Positions 51,072 through 61,739 are shown, counted from the stretch's first letter. The stretch: 64,000 nt of DNA from Diphasiastrum complanatum (GCA_029204225.1 CM055092.1:79938838-80002837), one strand, 5' to 3'. Numbers and translations are program-made. The notes: generated by a model not told the origin, from the sequence alone.

Positions 51072-51400
51072 TGTAAAAAGTCCTACACACATAATATTAT
51101 CCTAAGCATGCCAATACAAGCAACAAACAAGGGAACGGATGGTGGACAAACCAACCCACCCAAACCTAGATCGAATGGTAGCCTCCAAGCTATGAATCAA
51201 TCACATTGAGGAGAGAGCAATCACTCTAGCAGCATGTAGCTACCAATCACAAAATCAAGCATACACTAATGAGATCCCAATAGGTATACTTATACCCTCC
51301 AAGGCCCATGCACCACTAGTAGTGCACTGTGACACCTCATTGGACACCTCTACAGCCTATCTGGGGCCACGTCATCCAGTACCCCAATGACTCACTGATA
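51072..51400 (-). mobile_element. LTR-like sequence abutting the tRNA-like copy (extent uncertain)
   Basis: The end of the tRNA-like sequence, gctctgatacc, is in the position of a minus-strand primer binding site. TGTAAAAAGTCCTACAC follows after one base, as an LTR would. No partner LTR or second boundary was found, so the extent is only indicative. Confidence 0.35.
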
Positions 51401-51419
51401 GACCCATACAAATCCACCA

Positions 51420-52250
51420 TCATGAGTTTTGGAGTTAAAGTGTGGCAAAAAGGGCATGAGATAGACTTAACACAAGCCAAGTATGTCAAGGAGTTGTTGC
51501 ATGGGTTCAACGGTTGAGAGTCGCCAAACTTAGAAAGCTTTTTTACTTGGCTTAATAGGAGTGTTGAATAGTTTACATGATTGTAAACTATTCAACACTC
51601 CTATTAAGCCAAGTAAAAAAGCTTTCTAAGTTTGGCGACTCTCAACCATTGAACTAGTAGGCAGCTAGTAGGAAGCTTGATTTATCTCACCACAAATAGA
51701 CCAGACATAAATTATGTTGTTGGTATTGTGAGTCAATTTTTGGAAGCACCTACTACCTAAGACTTGGAGCTATGTTGATGTAGTTTGGGGAGGCGACTGT
51801 GATCATCAACGATCTACCATAGAGTATGTATTTCAGTTTGGTGGTAGTTGATTTTCTTGGTCAAGTGAAAAGAAGAGTATAGTTGTTTTTCCTACAATAA
51901 TAATTAAGTATAAGACAATGTGTAGCACAGCCTAGGAAGCCATTTGATTAAGGCATATCATGAAGGAAATTGGTTTGGAATAGAAAAAATATGTTGGCTA
52001 GGAATCCATTATATAACGGTAGAACAAAACATATTGAGATTTACTACCACTTCATTCATGAAAGGGTGAAAAACTGAGAGAGAAATGTTGTTCACTATGG
52101 TATAGATGAGCAACTAGGTGACATTTTTATGAAGCCACTTGTGAGAAATTTTTCTAATAAGTTTAGATCAAAGTTTTTTGTACTTAAAATTGTTTAACTT
52201 TAGCATATTATATAAGTCTTGAAAAAGTAACTCTACTTTTAGGGAGAGAG
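51420..52250 (+). mobile_element. Copia fragment (end of RT, RNase H, polypurine tract)
   Basis: The plus strand reads [20 protein letters not shown], later LVGSLIYLTTNRPDINYVVG and IVSQFLEAP, the reverse transcriptase to RNase H connection. Degraded RNase H follows (with NVVHYGIDEQLGDIFMKPL). It ends in a purine tract agggagagag at about 52,240. It is the same family as the minus-strand fragment at 21,285-22,135. An inverted duplication interrupts it at 51,512-51,647. Confidence 0.85.
51512..51647. repeat. Perfect 66 bp inverted repeat with 4 base loop inside copia
   Basis: The arms at 51,512-51,577 and 51,582-51,647 are exact complements, with loop tgat. The right arm is in the normal copia orientation and encodes CKLFNTPIKPSKKAF. 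The left arm is an inverted copy inserted in the middle of that coding region. Confidence 0.97.
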
Positions 52251-52409
52251 TTAGAATAATAGTAGAATTATTGTACTACTGTGTTTTGGGTTCAGTCACA
52301 AGACTAGGGTCAACTGTACACATGATGAGGCAATCGGCAGGACATGCATTCTAGCAATCCAGGCCATGCAAGAGTTGCCATCAAAAATGTAATTTGTATA
52401 TATCATTTC

Positions 52410-52522
<113 letters not shown>

Positions 52523-52979
52523 AGTGTGTACATAAGCTCTTTGGATTTTTTAAATATAGTGTTGGTGCTAAAGTTAATTTCAATTGTGCAGATTTGCGAT
52601 TATGTTTGCTAGAAATTTAATTCAGTAGACTTGTCTTGAGATCAAATTCGTAAGCTAAGAATCCAATTTTCTTTATAATCCCAAGCAATCCACGATATCT
52701 AATAGACAACTTATACTGATATCTAGTACATATAGTCCTAGAATCTTTTGAAATGCTAAGATATACCTAGTCATCAATTTTTAGAAATTTTGGGAGATCT
52801 CTTAATATCAACATAGCTCTTAGTTCTATCATGAACATTATGGATACTTTATCATCTTAATTATGATATTTTTTGCATATCATGCAATAAATCAACAACT
52901 TTATGAATATTACCATATTAAATGGAGATCTAGGTTGAAAACCCTAGATAAACACAAATGAACTATAAACTGTAGCAGA

Positions 52980-53560
52980 TCTTTTCTACTATTATAAGCA
53001 AACTTAAATTGAAGAAATATAATCTTCCCAACGAGACTATCTATGAGACACATATGTCCTCAACATATCTTCCACAGTCTGATTAGTTCTTTTAGTTTGT
53101 CCATCTGATTTAGGATGATCTATAGAACTAAAATAAAGAGATATTTCAAGTTTATGGAATACTGCTGACTAGAACTGCTTGTAAACTTAGGATTTCTGTC
53201 ACTAACAATATCACTTGGCAATTTATAAACCTGAAAAATCTTTCAACAAAGATTTGGACTAGATTTGAAGTCTTTGTAGTTGACTTAACTGGTAGAAATG
53301 TAGCTAACTTAGTTAATCTCTACTGCCCAAATAAAATCATTTTGCCATTGGGTTTCCAAAAAGTCAAACACAAAATCCATAGATATACTTTCTCATCTTG
53401 TTTGAGGGATATGTAAGGGATGTAATAAACCTCCAGCCTTTAAGCATCCTACTTGGCTAGCTCACAAGGCTTATACTTAACAACATAAGACTCGACATAT
53501 GGCTTGATTTTTGGCCAATAAAACTCTCTTATGTATATTTCGGTGTCCTGCACATGATGT
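52980..53560 (-). mobile_element. Ty3/gypsy integrase remnant
   Basis: The minus strand gives YVESYVVKYKPCELAK near 53,480 (part of the zinc finger), LPSDIVSDRNPKFTS near 53,190 (second catalytic Asp), and SIDHPKSDGQTKRTNQTVED, then MLRTYV, near 53,050-53,130 (Glu-containing motif). The frames are shifted between these, and no reverse transcriptase is present next to it. Confidence 0.8.
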
Positions 53561-53899
53561 TATGTCATGACATTCAAAAATAATTTTTCTCTTTAATTCA
53601 GCATCTCTAAAAAAAAATATTCATTTCAAAACAATGATGCATTTTAAATGGAAAACTGTTTTACAATCTTCTTATCTATCTTAGTTAACTAACATCCTTA
53701 TGAAATAATTGTCAAATTTCAAAGTTAAGGACTCATTTTGATCCACAAATGATCAATAAGAGTGATTGGTAGCTTGGGATTTGATCTATATCAAGACTAG
53801 CATCCAATTCTAGCTTCTACTTGACAATTTCTATTGATCCAAGTAAAAACAATCAAAAAAGATGATCCAAAGGCTTCACACATGTGAAGTACAGCAAGA

Positions 53900-54359
53900 G
53901 TACGGCCTAATAACAGAAAATATGTTTACTAAGGGAATACCAAGCATTCATCCACAAAGAATAAGCTTAAGAGAGTGAAAACACAATGATAGCTCCCAAA
54001 TCAATGTTTCTCAAGATTAATCTCACAATGGATCCATCATGGATCAAGTACACAATCAAGTACACAATCTCTCTCTAGGCTACTTCCCAGCACGTGTGGG
54101 ACAGCTCATTGTACTCATCCATATCCACTTTGGATAAGATCTATCTAATTTGCCACATCATTTATTGGTGGCTAGTGTTGACCTTCTAGGTTGCTACAAT
54201 CTAGGAGATAACTCCTACAATTTAGGAGATTTGACATTTGACTCAAAAAAAATCTAAGTACAATGGATCTGAATATTACAAGTGTCATTTCGCACGTGTG
54301 GATCTACATAGATACCAAACAAATTGCTTAAACAATGTGAAAATTGCTAAAATCTAACA
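53900..54359 (-). mobile_element. 3' LTR of minus-strand copia element (left end uncertain)
   Basis: On the minus strand a purine-rich tract (ttgaggagtag) is followed by TGTTAGATTTTAGC, fixing the right end at 54,359. The left end is not determined. A short run of tctctctct near 54,070 is inside. Confidence 0.5.
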
Positions 54360-54423
54360 CTACTCCTCAATTTTTACATTGATACATTTATGGTACATCT
54401 ATCTACTACTCCTAAGGCTGAAC

Positions 54424-55193
54424 TTAGCATGATAAATGAAGCCTTTGGCAAGGCCTTAGTGAGGCTTTAGTGAGTAGATCAGCAAGGCAATCTGAAGAAG
54501 ATACATGTTGTAGTTTGATCTCCTTTGCTTGAACCTTTTCCCTCACAAAGTGGTGAGCAATCTCTATGTGCTTGTTCCTTGCATGGAATGTGGGATCGGT
54601 TGCTAATGCTTGGCTTGATTGGTTGTCACAATATATGATTGGTTGTTCCTCAGCCTCCATGACTTTTAACTCCACCAAAAGTCTCTTCAACCACAAAACC
54701 TCCTTGGTTGTTGAGTGTTAATGCCTTGTATTCCAACTCGGTTGAAGATAGAGAAATTGTGTCTCGCTTTTTGAAAAGCCAAGACACTATGCTTTTGCAA
54801 ATAAAGGTAACAAAAGCACTTGTGGACCTCCTATCCACCTTATCACCTACAAAATCAGCATCCAAATATGCCCTGAAAGCAAGGTTAGATCCATGATACA
54901 AAATGCCAAAGTTCTTGGTGGTCGAGATGAACCTCAACACCCTTTTTGCATTTTTCCAATGACAAACCACTTAGCTTACCTACACGATAACTTACTTCAG
55001 GTCTAGTTATAGTAATATATATTAGGGAGCCTACAAGTCTTCTATATAGTGTGATGTCCTCAAAGGATGCTTCATCATCACCATTAGCGACTTTTACATT
55101 TCGCTCCATAGGAGTACCTACTCCTTTACAATCGTTCATTTCAAACTTATCTAAGATAGAAGAAACATATTTGGATTGACAAATAAAACTCAA
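54424..55193 (-). pseudogene. Copia RNase H and connection (54-56 kb element)
   Basis: The pieces read DKFEMNDCKGVGTPMERNVK, RRLVGSLIYITITRPEVSY, AYLDADFVGDKVDRRSTSAF, then IIYCDNQSSQALATDPTFHA, RNKHIEIAHHFVREKVQ and DCLADLLTKA. These are the copia RNase H hallmarks. The frame changes near 54,960 and 54,690. Confidence 0.9.
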
Positions 55194-55199
55194 ATCTTT

Positions 55200-55912
55200 T
55201 CATTTTGATACTTCTATTCCTAGTATGAAATGAAAAACACCAAGATCCACCATCTTAAACTCTTTAGACAATGCTATTTTCACTTCTTGTATACCATCAT
55301 GTTCATTTCCACTAAGGATAATGTCATCCACATACAAAATAAGAATGATGACTTTACCATCATTAAATCTTAAGTACAAAGAAGGATCATAAGCACTTAC
55401 AACAAAATTTATAGAGTTTAAGAAAGCATTCAACCTAGAGTACCAAGCTCTAGGTGCTTGCTTAAGCCCATAAAGGCTTCTTAGCAACAAACATATTTTT
55501 CCTTCTTGATCTTCTTTGATGAAGCCCTCGGATTGCCTCATAAAGATCTCCTCTTCCAAATAGCCATTTAGAAAGGCATTAGTCACATCAAGTTGAAATA
55601 GAGGCCAATTGAAAGTAGTTGCAAGAGAAAAGATCAACCTTATAGAAACTAGTTTAGCAACAAGAGCAAAAGTTTCATCAAAATCTACTCCCTTGGTTTG
55701 CAAGAACCCCTTTGCCACTAGCCTTGCCTTATATTTGTTGATGCTTCCATCTTAGTTCTATAGATCCATTTGCACTCAAGTGGTCTTCTTCCATGAGGAA
55801 TATCCACAACCTTCCATATATTCTCTATAAGAGCATCATACTCCTTTTTCATGGCATCCCTCCATTCTTGTGACTCCATAGCATCTTCAAAGCAACTCAA
55901 ATCATCAAGCAT
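55200..55912 (-). pseudogene. Copia reverse transcriptase (54-56 kb element)
   Basis: The frame at 55,200-55,718 reads GVDFDETFALVAKLVSIRLI, then LFQLDVTNAFLNGYLEEEIF (first Asp), then SLYGLKQAPRAWYSRLNAF, and IILILYVDDIILSGNE with intact YVDD. The upstream piece at 55,718-55,912 has AMESQEWRDAMKKEYDALIE and RRPLECKWIY. A frame break falls between the two pieces. The catalytic residues are kept. Confidence 0.9.
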
Positions 55913-56551
55913 TCAAAGCTTTTGCACACTCACAAAGAGTTCTATTCATTCTCTCGGTTATACCATTTTGTTGAGGACTATATGTACATGTAAGCTCTCT
56001 TTTAATACCATTGGATTTACAAAACTCTATCATCTTAGTGGAGATATACTCTCCACCATTATCACTTCTCAATACTTTTACTTTAGCATCAAGTTGATTT
56101 TTCAACTAGAGTTTTGAACTTTACAAAAGACTCAAACACTTTACTTTTGGAATCCAAAAGTTCAATCCAAGTGTATCTAGAGTAATCATCAATAAAAAAA
56201 TACATACATTAATGCACCTCCATTAGATTCTTGAGAAAAAGAGTGCACATCACTATGAATGAAATCTAATGCTTTAGAAGATCTAGTGGAAGAGCTAGCA
56301 AAAGGTAGCTTGTGTGCCTTTGAGAGGCTACAAGCTTCACAACTTTTTCCACACTTTGAGGATATCTTTGGAAGGCCGAGAGCAAGATCCTTTGTGCATA
56401 GAATTTCTATTGATTTGAAGTTGGGATGGCCCAACCTCTTATGCCAAAGCTCCACTTGATTAAGCTCCTCCTTAGCCATGTTCACACTTCCAAGAAATAC
56501 ATTAGCATCAAGCTTAAAAGCCTTCCTTGCTTCAATCCTTTTACAATGCAA
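55905..56551 (-). pseudogene. Copia integrase (54-56 kb element), C-terminus lost
   Basis: Reading from 56,551: VELWHKRLGHPNFKS, CGKSCEACSLSKAHKLPFAS, LDFIHSDVHSFSQES (first Asp), then VKVLRSDNGGEYISTKMIEF (second Asp) and CTYSPQQNGITERMNRTLCE (Glu). After ECAKALNA the sequence passes straight into the linker before reverse transcriptase, so the C-terminal third of integrase has been deleted. Confidence 0.88.
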
Positions 56552-56559
56552 GTATCATT

Positions 56560-56865
56560 CATCATAATGGAGCAAAGACCTTGTTTAAAATCAACATCCT
56601 ACACTTAGCAAAATCTTAGTGAGTGTAGGAACATAGAGTACATTTTGAAAATCTACTCTTTTAGAGGATCCAAGACTTAAGGGAATAGTAGCAATTGAAA
56701 GATTATAGTAGTAGCATAAAGAGCACAATCTTGCTCTTCTAACAATGGTGTATGTGCACAATTTTGCTTCTTCTTGCCCGTGGCATGAACAAAATACATC
56801 AAAAAAATTTATTTGGCCTTATCTCATTGCATTAAAAAGTGAATGAGTTGTCATTAGTGTCATTG
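56560..56865. other. Unassigned flank of the copia element
   Basis: This would hold protease and gag of the minus-strand copia element, but no motif is visible in the stop-rich frames. Confidence 0.35.
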
Positions 56866-56869
56866 TCTC

Positions 56870-57060
56870 AACTAGTTAGCTCAACTGGTTAGCTTGGCAT
56901 CCAAAGTTTCTTTGGTCCCAGGTTCGAGCCCCTCCTCTTGGAAACCAAGAAGCATTGTCGAACAAGAACTTGCCAAACGACAGTGAGTAAGAAAGCAAAA
57001 ATTCCCAAATCACCAAGGATCTTATTGGCTCAATGAGAGAAATGGAAGAACAAAGCAAAT
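56870..57060 (+). repeat. Candidate tRNA-derived SINE
   Basis: tagctcaactgg at 56,877-56,888 fits the RNA polymerase III A-box, and ggttcgagccc at 56,921-56,931 fits the B-box. Their spacing of about 33 bases is typical of a tRNA-like head. The sequence does not fold as a clear tRNA, so a SINE or tRNA-derived repeat is more likely than a gene. Its 3' end and target duplications were not identified. Confidence 0.5.
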
Positions 57061-57099
57061 TAACAAGGATATTGCAAGTTTTGGTAGTATCAGGAAGTT

Positions 57100-58320
57100 A
57101 CATTCAATATTTGACAAGGGTAAGTTTTTCAAAAGTTTTGACAGGATCATAATATTGAGCAACAAGCTTTTCAATACTATATTCGCCTTCGAATAGACTT
57201 ATAGTGAGCAGAAGGTAGAAGTATAAAGGCATGTTGGCCTTTAAAAAAACAAGAAAATGCCTTTGATAATCAACATTGGATTTGTATTCTTGTTGGATAC
57301 ATTTCAAATGATGTTGAGTCCACAAAATACACATGCAAATAAATAAGAAAAGATAAAGTAATGAAAATATCACTCTGTGGTGAAGTAATACTTGAGCGAG
57401 CATGAGAATAGCCATTTGCTAAGAGGAAAGGTGTGAATGTTGTTCTCATTAACAAAACTGTAGTAATTGCAAAACATATATGTTGATCTCAAGCTCAACT
57501 AGAGGGTGAGCCAAACTTTGAGTGGCCTGCATGAAAGAATGATAAATAATATCTATTAAAATGTTGAATATTCAAATTCATAAGCTTGGTCCAAGAACTA
57601 GAATTTTATTAAGTATATAAGCGGCCTAGAATTGTGTGAGGATGCTTAAATAGACACTTTGACAAAATTAGTCATGCACAATGTTTTTCAATAGGAGTGG
57701 CTCAAACTTCCGTAATATGTGTCTTGTCTAAAAATATGTCTACAACGACCAGCCACACATGCCATGATCATGTTGGGGCCTGAGGAAGTCCAGGTATGAA
57801 GTCCATGGAAATATTGGTCCATTAGTGATGGGGCCTATAGGCCAATTTTGAAGAGTACCAAGTTTTTAGCATGCGAGTACTTGTTTTGGGCACATAAAAT
57901 GTGTTCATGGTCGATTTAGGCATGCACTCAAGAAGTTCATAGTACTGAAAATAAGAAAGTCCCCATAGTGACAAAGACATTCATCAATGAAGGAACACAC
58001 TTGATGTCAAATAACATATGTGGGCTTAGCTGTAAGATAAGTGTCACAAACTTAGGGCGGTGTTGACAAACAACCATGGATAAGTAGCTAGAAGTGCAAA
58101 ACAAACAACAATGATAGTTATAAGTGTGTAGATAATGGGTTGGTACACCAGAAACATCAACATTAACATTTAGATCTTGAATCAACGTCGATGAATGTAT
58201 ACGGTCAACCATCAAGAGCAATGGAAACATGTATGATGAGAGATTTACAATCATATCTACAAGTGACAAACCAATCAATCTCCAATATAAAAGGTCATAT
58301 TTGGAAAACATGGGTAATTT
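57100..58320 (-). mobile_element. Strongly decayed retroelement, probably gypsy integrase region
   Basis: Minus-strand frames near 57,850-57,730 give FPWTSYLDFLRPQHDHGMCG, which resembles the SMDFIxGLPxxxxxDxIxVVVD start of the gypsy integrase core through frameshifts. A 124-codon frame at 57,937-58,311 has no recognised motif. The assignment is weak. Confidence 0.35.
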
Positions 58321-58329
58321 GAAAAGAAT

Positions 58330-59010
58330 GTTGTACTTTTAGTTCTTCTCTAAGTTCTACTATGGCAGTCTCCCAACTAGTAGAAATAGGAATGATTTAA
58401 AGGTCATTGTGTAGGGTAGTACGGGTAAGATCCACTCAAATCATAGTTTCTATTTTGCCTAGATTTCTTCTAAGGTGGTCTCCCTACTAGAAGATGCTTC
58501 TAAAAAATGGAATTGGATAACATCACTATGACTGCCTCCCATCTAGTGACAAGCATAAACAAGCATAATAAGCATAAACCTAGTTAACTCCACAAGGGAT
58601 GGAAGATGGACTAATTATCCCGTAAGTCATTATACAATCCAAAGGAGAAGGCCTAGTGGGGCTTGAGCACCTACCACAAGGTATTCATTCACCAATGGGA
58701 ATACAAGTAAGCATAAAAGATGACACTAAAGTGTTTCTATTAATTCAAAGGCTTATACAAGTGTTGTTGAAGGCACTCATCCACTTCCATATATAGCACG
58801 AGTGGTGGGTCTATGGTCTAACATGCTTATTTAAGTTGAAGCTTTATGCTAATTAACTTGGTAAGTGCCTTCTCTAAACAAATGAAGTGCACTTACAATA
58901 AACTTAGAATTAAACTTAACTTGAACTTAGGAATTAAATCTTAAACTTAGACTTTCTAAGTTGAACCATTACAAATAATTGTTTGTAATAATTAAACTTA
59001 AATAGTAAAA
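58330..59010. other. Unassigned AT-rich DNA
   Basis: No motif-bearing reading frame was recognised. Short repeats of aacttag and taaacttag type occur at 58,900-59,000. The 58,350-58,560 stretch repeats a tctaaggtggtctccc type phrase two or three times. Confidence 0.35.
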
Positions 59011-59080
59011 GGTCTAAATATAAGGTTTTCCTAATCTTAATTTACTTGTGGGCTTACAAAACACATGCCACAATAAATTC

Positions 59081-59710
59081 CTATGTTGGGCTAACATAAG
59101 GGACAACATTATCCCCCTCTTTATTGGATTGGCGGTCCCACGCCAATGGCAGCTGCTCTTTGCCGGGCTTGTCGTCGTAGGTCTCCTTATTGAGAGCGAC
59201 TTCGATGGCATGCAGTTCTTTGCCAACGTGCTCCAACATTTGCCACCGTAGCTTATTCAAAAAGGGTCGGGGCCCATAATAATGGAGCATGTTCTGGAGG
59301 AAGCCATGCGTTTGCCAGATTTCCATCATGTCGACATGAAGAGCACTTGTCATGGCCGCACGATAATAAACTCGGGCCACGTTGAGGAGATCCATCTCGA
59401 TGACCAAGGGGTTATTGATATCCAACAGAATGGGAGGTAAGGAATGATCCCAATGAGTCGCCAAGGGTGCCAAGAAGGCCATAAGGCCGCAATTGTCGAC
59501 GAAATAATGCACATCCCTGTCTGGACACCGATGGTACCGCTTATAAAATTGGCTGCAATTTGAAATTAGATCTCGGGCCAAATCTTTTGTTTTTACATAC
59601 TTTGTAAGAATAGGCCAATAGATTTTGTTGGTTGTGAACTCCGGTGCAAAAGGTTCACGCCGTTTGAGAGGGCAGTATTTTGGGTTTACTCGCAAATAGT
59701 TTGGCGCGCT
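59081..59710 (-). CDS. Unknown protein, copy B of a two-copy domain
   Basis: A 204-codon frame (extended a few codons upstream) reads APNYLRVNPKYCPLKRREPF, TTNKIYWPILTKYVKTKDLA, YHRCPDRDVHYFVDNCG, ATHWDHSLPPILLDINNPL, then LLNVARVYYRAAMTSAL. The same order of motifs occurs in the frame at 61,147-61,732: LRVN, YWPI or NWPI, CPD, W....PI, ARVYYRA. I recognise no known family, catalytic signature or transmembrane segment. It lies on the minus strand about 1 kb downstream of a primer-binding-site-like sequence (60,684-60,695), so it may be the first gene of an LTR element. A stop lies just upstream (near 59,722), so the start is uncertain. The function is unknown. Confidence 0.55.
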   Translation of the reverse strand, partial: SAPNYLRVNPKYCPLKRREPFAPEFTTNKIYWPILTKYVKTKDLARDLISNCSQFYKRYHRCPDRDVHYFVDNCGLMAFLAPLATHWDHSLPPILLDINNPLVIEMDLLNVARVYYRAAMTSALHVDMMEIWQTHGFLQNMLHYYGPRPFLNKLRWQMLEHVGKELHAIEVALNKETYDDKPGKEQLPLAWDRQSNKEGDNVVPYVSPT

Positions 59711-60683
59711 CGGCGTAATAATGTCAACTTATTTGCAAGAAACATGGCCCGTCTCCAAGCTGGTTGCGGATCTAAGGCTTGAACTTTGGCTTTATGCATC
59801 CACGAGTCACCAAAATACGCTAAGCCGTCATCTTGACTCCACGCGCGCGAACTGGCCCGTGAGCTCTCTCTCTCTCCATCTCTCCTTCTGCCTCACGCGA
59901 CAGCAGCCCTTCTACGCACTATCTTCCTCGATTTTTCACTAACTTTTTATCATTTTTGTTGCGGTCTCATGCTATGGATGGCTGCGCCTTGCCTCTGCAC
60001 CCTAGAAGAACTTTCTAGAATGAAATTTGGGTGAGAACTGGTTGTAAGCAGTTGGTTTTTCAGCAAACTACTGATTTTTTATTATTATCATGAAACCCTT
60101 CTCAACCCTTTCTCAAGCAATTCTCAGCCTTGCTCTGAGATTTTCCTTTGCAGATACACCTCACTGAGGTCGCCCTAGTCCTGCCATTCTGATGGGACTG
60201 ACGGCATATGATTTGGTGAAGATTTCACAACACACGGCTCAGCTTTGCAAAAAAAGATTCGAAACCCCACTAAATCTGAGAAGTTCACAACTTTCTCAAC
60301 TGTTCACCAAATCTTGCCCTGTAAATTGCTATGGCCAACTATCACTGTCCTTTGCAGCTCGTCTACAAATCCCATTGCACCGAACGGCTGTCCATACAGT
60401 GAATTCTCCGCCTCAAAAGCTGGTTTTTCCAAAAAAACCACCAAACCTGCAATTTACCAGATTCTGCAAGAAATCTCCGGAATTCTTCCAAGAATTTCCT
60501 TACGACGATTGTTCTGATCTTCCCCAAAGCTCCGATCGAAGGAACTTTGTTGTCTCCTGCCATTGGGACTGCCGATACCACGTATGGAGTCCTCTCTCCT
60601 GAGATGCTTTGAGTGCTATTTCTCCTGGTGATAGACGCTATCCCATAGCTCCACCGGATCGTGGATACCTGCATCACCCTGAC
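59711..60683 (-). other. Leader-like region between PBS-like site and copy B
   Basis: Frames on both strands (60,192-60,602 plus, 136 codons; 60,363-60,677 minus, 104 codons) overlap and have no recognised domain. A region of this kind between a primer binding site and the first gene is common in plant LTR elements. I see no other signal. Confidence 0.35.
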
Positions 60684-60695
60684 GCTCTAATACCA
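60684..60695 (-). promoter_or_regulatory. Primer binding site-like sequence (one mismatch)
   Basis: gctctaatacca differs by one base from the perfect minus-strand initiator Met tRNA site gctctgatacca seen at 136 and 32,181. It is followed after a few bases by ttgaaattctgttaggatct, an LTR-like start (TG at 60,699 or 60,707). Confidence 0.6.
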
Positions 60696-60698
60696 AGT

Positions 60699-61140
60699 TG
60701 AAATTCTGTTAGGATCTAGTGCAATATGCAGATCATATCACACAATCACCATAGCCACTCCTCACAAGCTCTCAAATATGGCACAACAAAAGTTAATAGA
60801 TTACAAAGAAACACTGTGCATATAGAGTATTCACAAACTGCATGAAAAGGCAGGTGTCCTAAAACTGGCCTACCACTTGTCAAACTAAGGTCGGGCCCAA
60901 TATGGCCAAATTAGACCGACAAACTTGGGACATGCCCCCAAGTATAGCAAGTACTGTAAATAACTCTGTACATGCTAATTCAAACTATGTGTGGCTACCC
61001 GGCTAACCCAAGTAGCCATCTACGGGATCAGTGCCCGATCAATATATCCTAACAAGTCACGTCCCGATCACAACCATATATAGTAAACCAAATAAACTGT
61101 ACAGTAATTACATCATCACATTTAGAGCTTATACTAATGA
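60699..61140 (-). mobile_element. LTR-like segment (extent uncertain)
   Basis: Non-coding sequence between the primer binding site-like motif and the end of copy A. It has no second copy in the window, so its length and ends are inferred only from the primer site on one side and the coding frame on the other. Confidence 0.4.
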
Positions 61141-61146
61141 ATCAGA

Positions 61147-61732
61147 TCAAAACTGATTTCTAACTTTCTTGGCCCGCCTTTGTTGGATCAGGTGGCCCGT
61201 GACGTCTTCTATAAAGTTGAGGCGGTCCAATTTCTTCAAGTCCTTGGGCGTGTGAAGGGACTTGTGGACTCCTGTCAGCCAGTCTTGGTCCAACCCATGC
61301 TTGGAATCTTCGTGTCCATGGATCGCCAAGAAGGACAGCTCGGTAATACACACGAGCGACGGGCAGCTGATCTTCGACTTTGTCGGAAGCTAGCGCCTTA
61401 TTTGGATTAAAGAATATGGGGGAGAAAAAATTGTCCCATTTTGTTTCAATCCCCATTAAATGCTCTAAGTCCGGGGCGTAAGTGGCTGCCGCGCGGACTG
61501 TTGGATCAGGGCAGTTGAAGTAGTTATTGGCGAATAGGGTGAGAGCCCTTCTGGCATCTACATTCATAGCCCAACCGTACTCTGATGGAATGATCGGCCA
61601 ATTGAAATTTTGAATTGTGATTTTGTCCAGAGGGGTGCCGCATTCCGCCCATTTGGATCGTTGTGTGCATGGTAGGAAGTGTGCATTCACCCGCAATTGT
61701 TGCGGACTTGTCACATAGGCCCTGATGGCCAC
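61147..61732 (-). CDS. Unknown protein, copy A of a two-copy domain (one frameshift)
   Basis: The frame from 61,732 reads SPQQLRVNAHFLPCTQRSKW, ITIQNFNWPIIPSEYGWAMN, NNYFNCPDPTVRAAATY, ETKWDNFFSPIFFNPNKAL, then LPVARVYYRAVL. Near 61,340 the match to copy B moves to a second frame (61,147-61,353: CITELSFLAIHGHEDSKHGL, then DWLTGVHKSLHTPKDL, ending RRAKKVRNQF). With that shift both copies have about the same length, near 200 residues. The upstream frame stays open into LQPQPEWRQQLFQRDP, so the domain may be the C-terminal part of a longer protein. The function is unknown. Confidence 0.55.
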
Positions 61733-61739
61733 AGGGTCT

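Larger units (their letters stand above)
54360..56560 (-). mobile_element. Degraded Ty1/copia element (IN-RT-RH)
   Basis: From right to left the minus strand carries pre-integrase (VELWHKRLGHPNFKSIEILC, CEACSLSKAHKLPF), the integrase core, reverse transcriptase and RNase H, which is the copia order. gag, protease and the right LTR are missing or unrecognisable beyond 56,600. Several frameshifts break the polyprotein, although the reverse transcriptase piece is well preserved. Two joints show deletions, one at 55,905-55,912 inside integrase. Confidence 0.9.

Noticed and set aside
57730-57900. Confident call of gypsy integrase
   Set aside because: The similarity needs several frame changes over a short stretch, so it is listed only as a weak mobile element.
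60192-60602. 136-codon plus-strand frame
   Set aside because: It lies opposite a minus-strand leader-like region and has no recognised domain or supporting splice signals.
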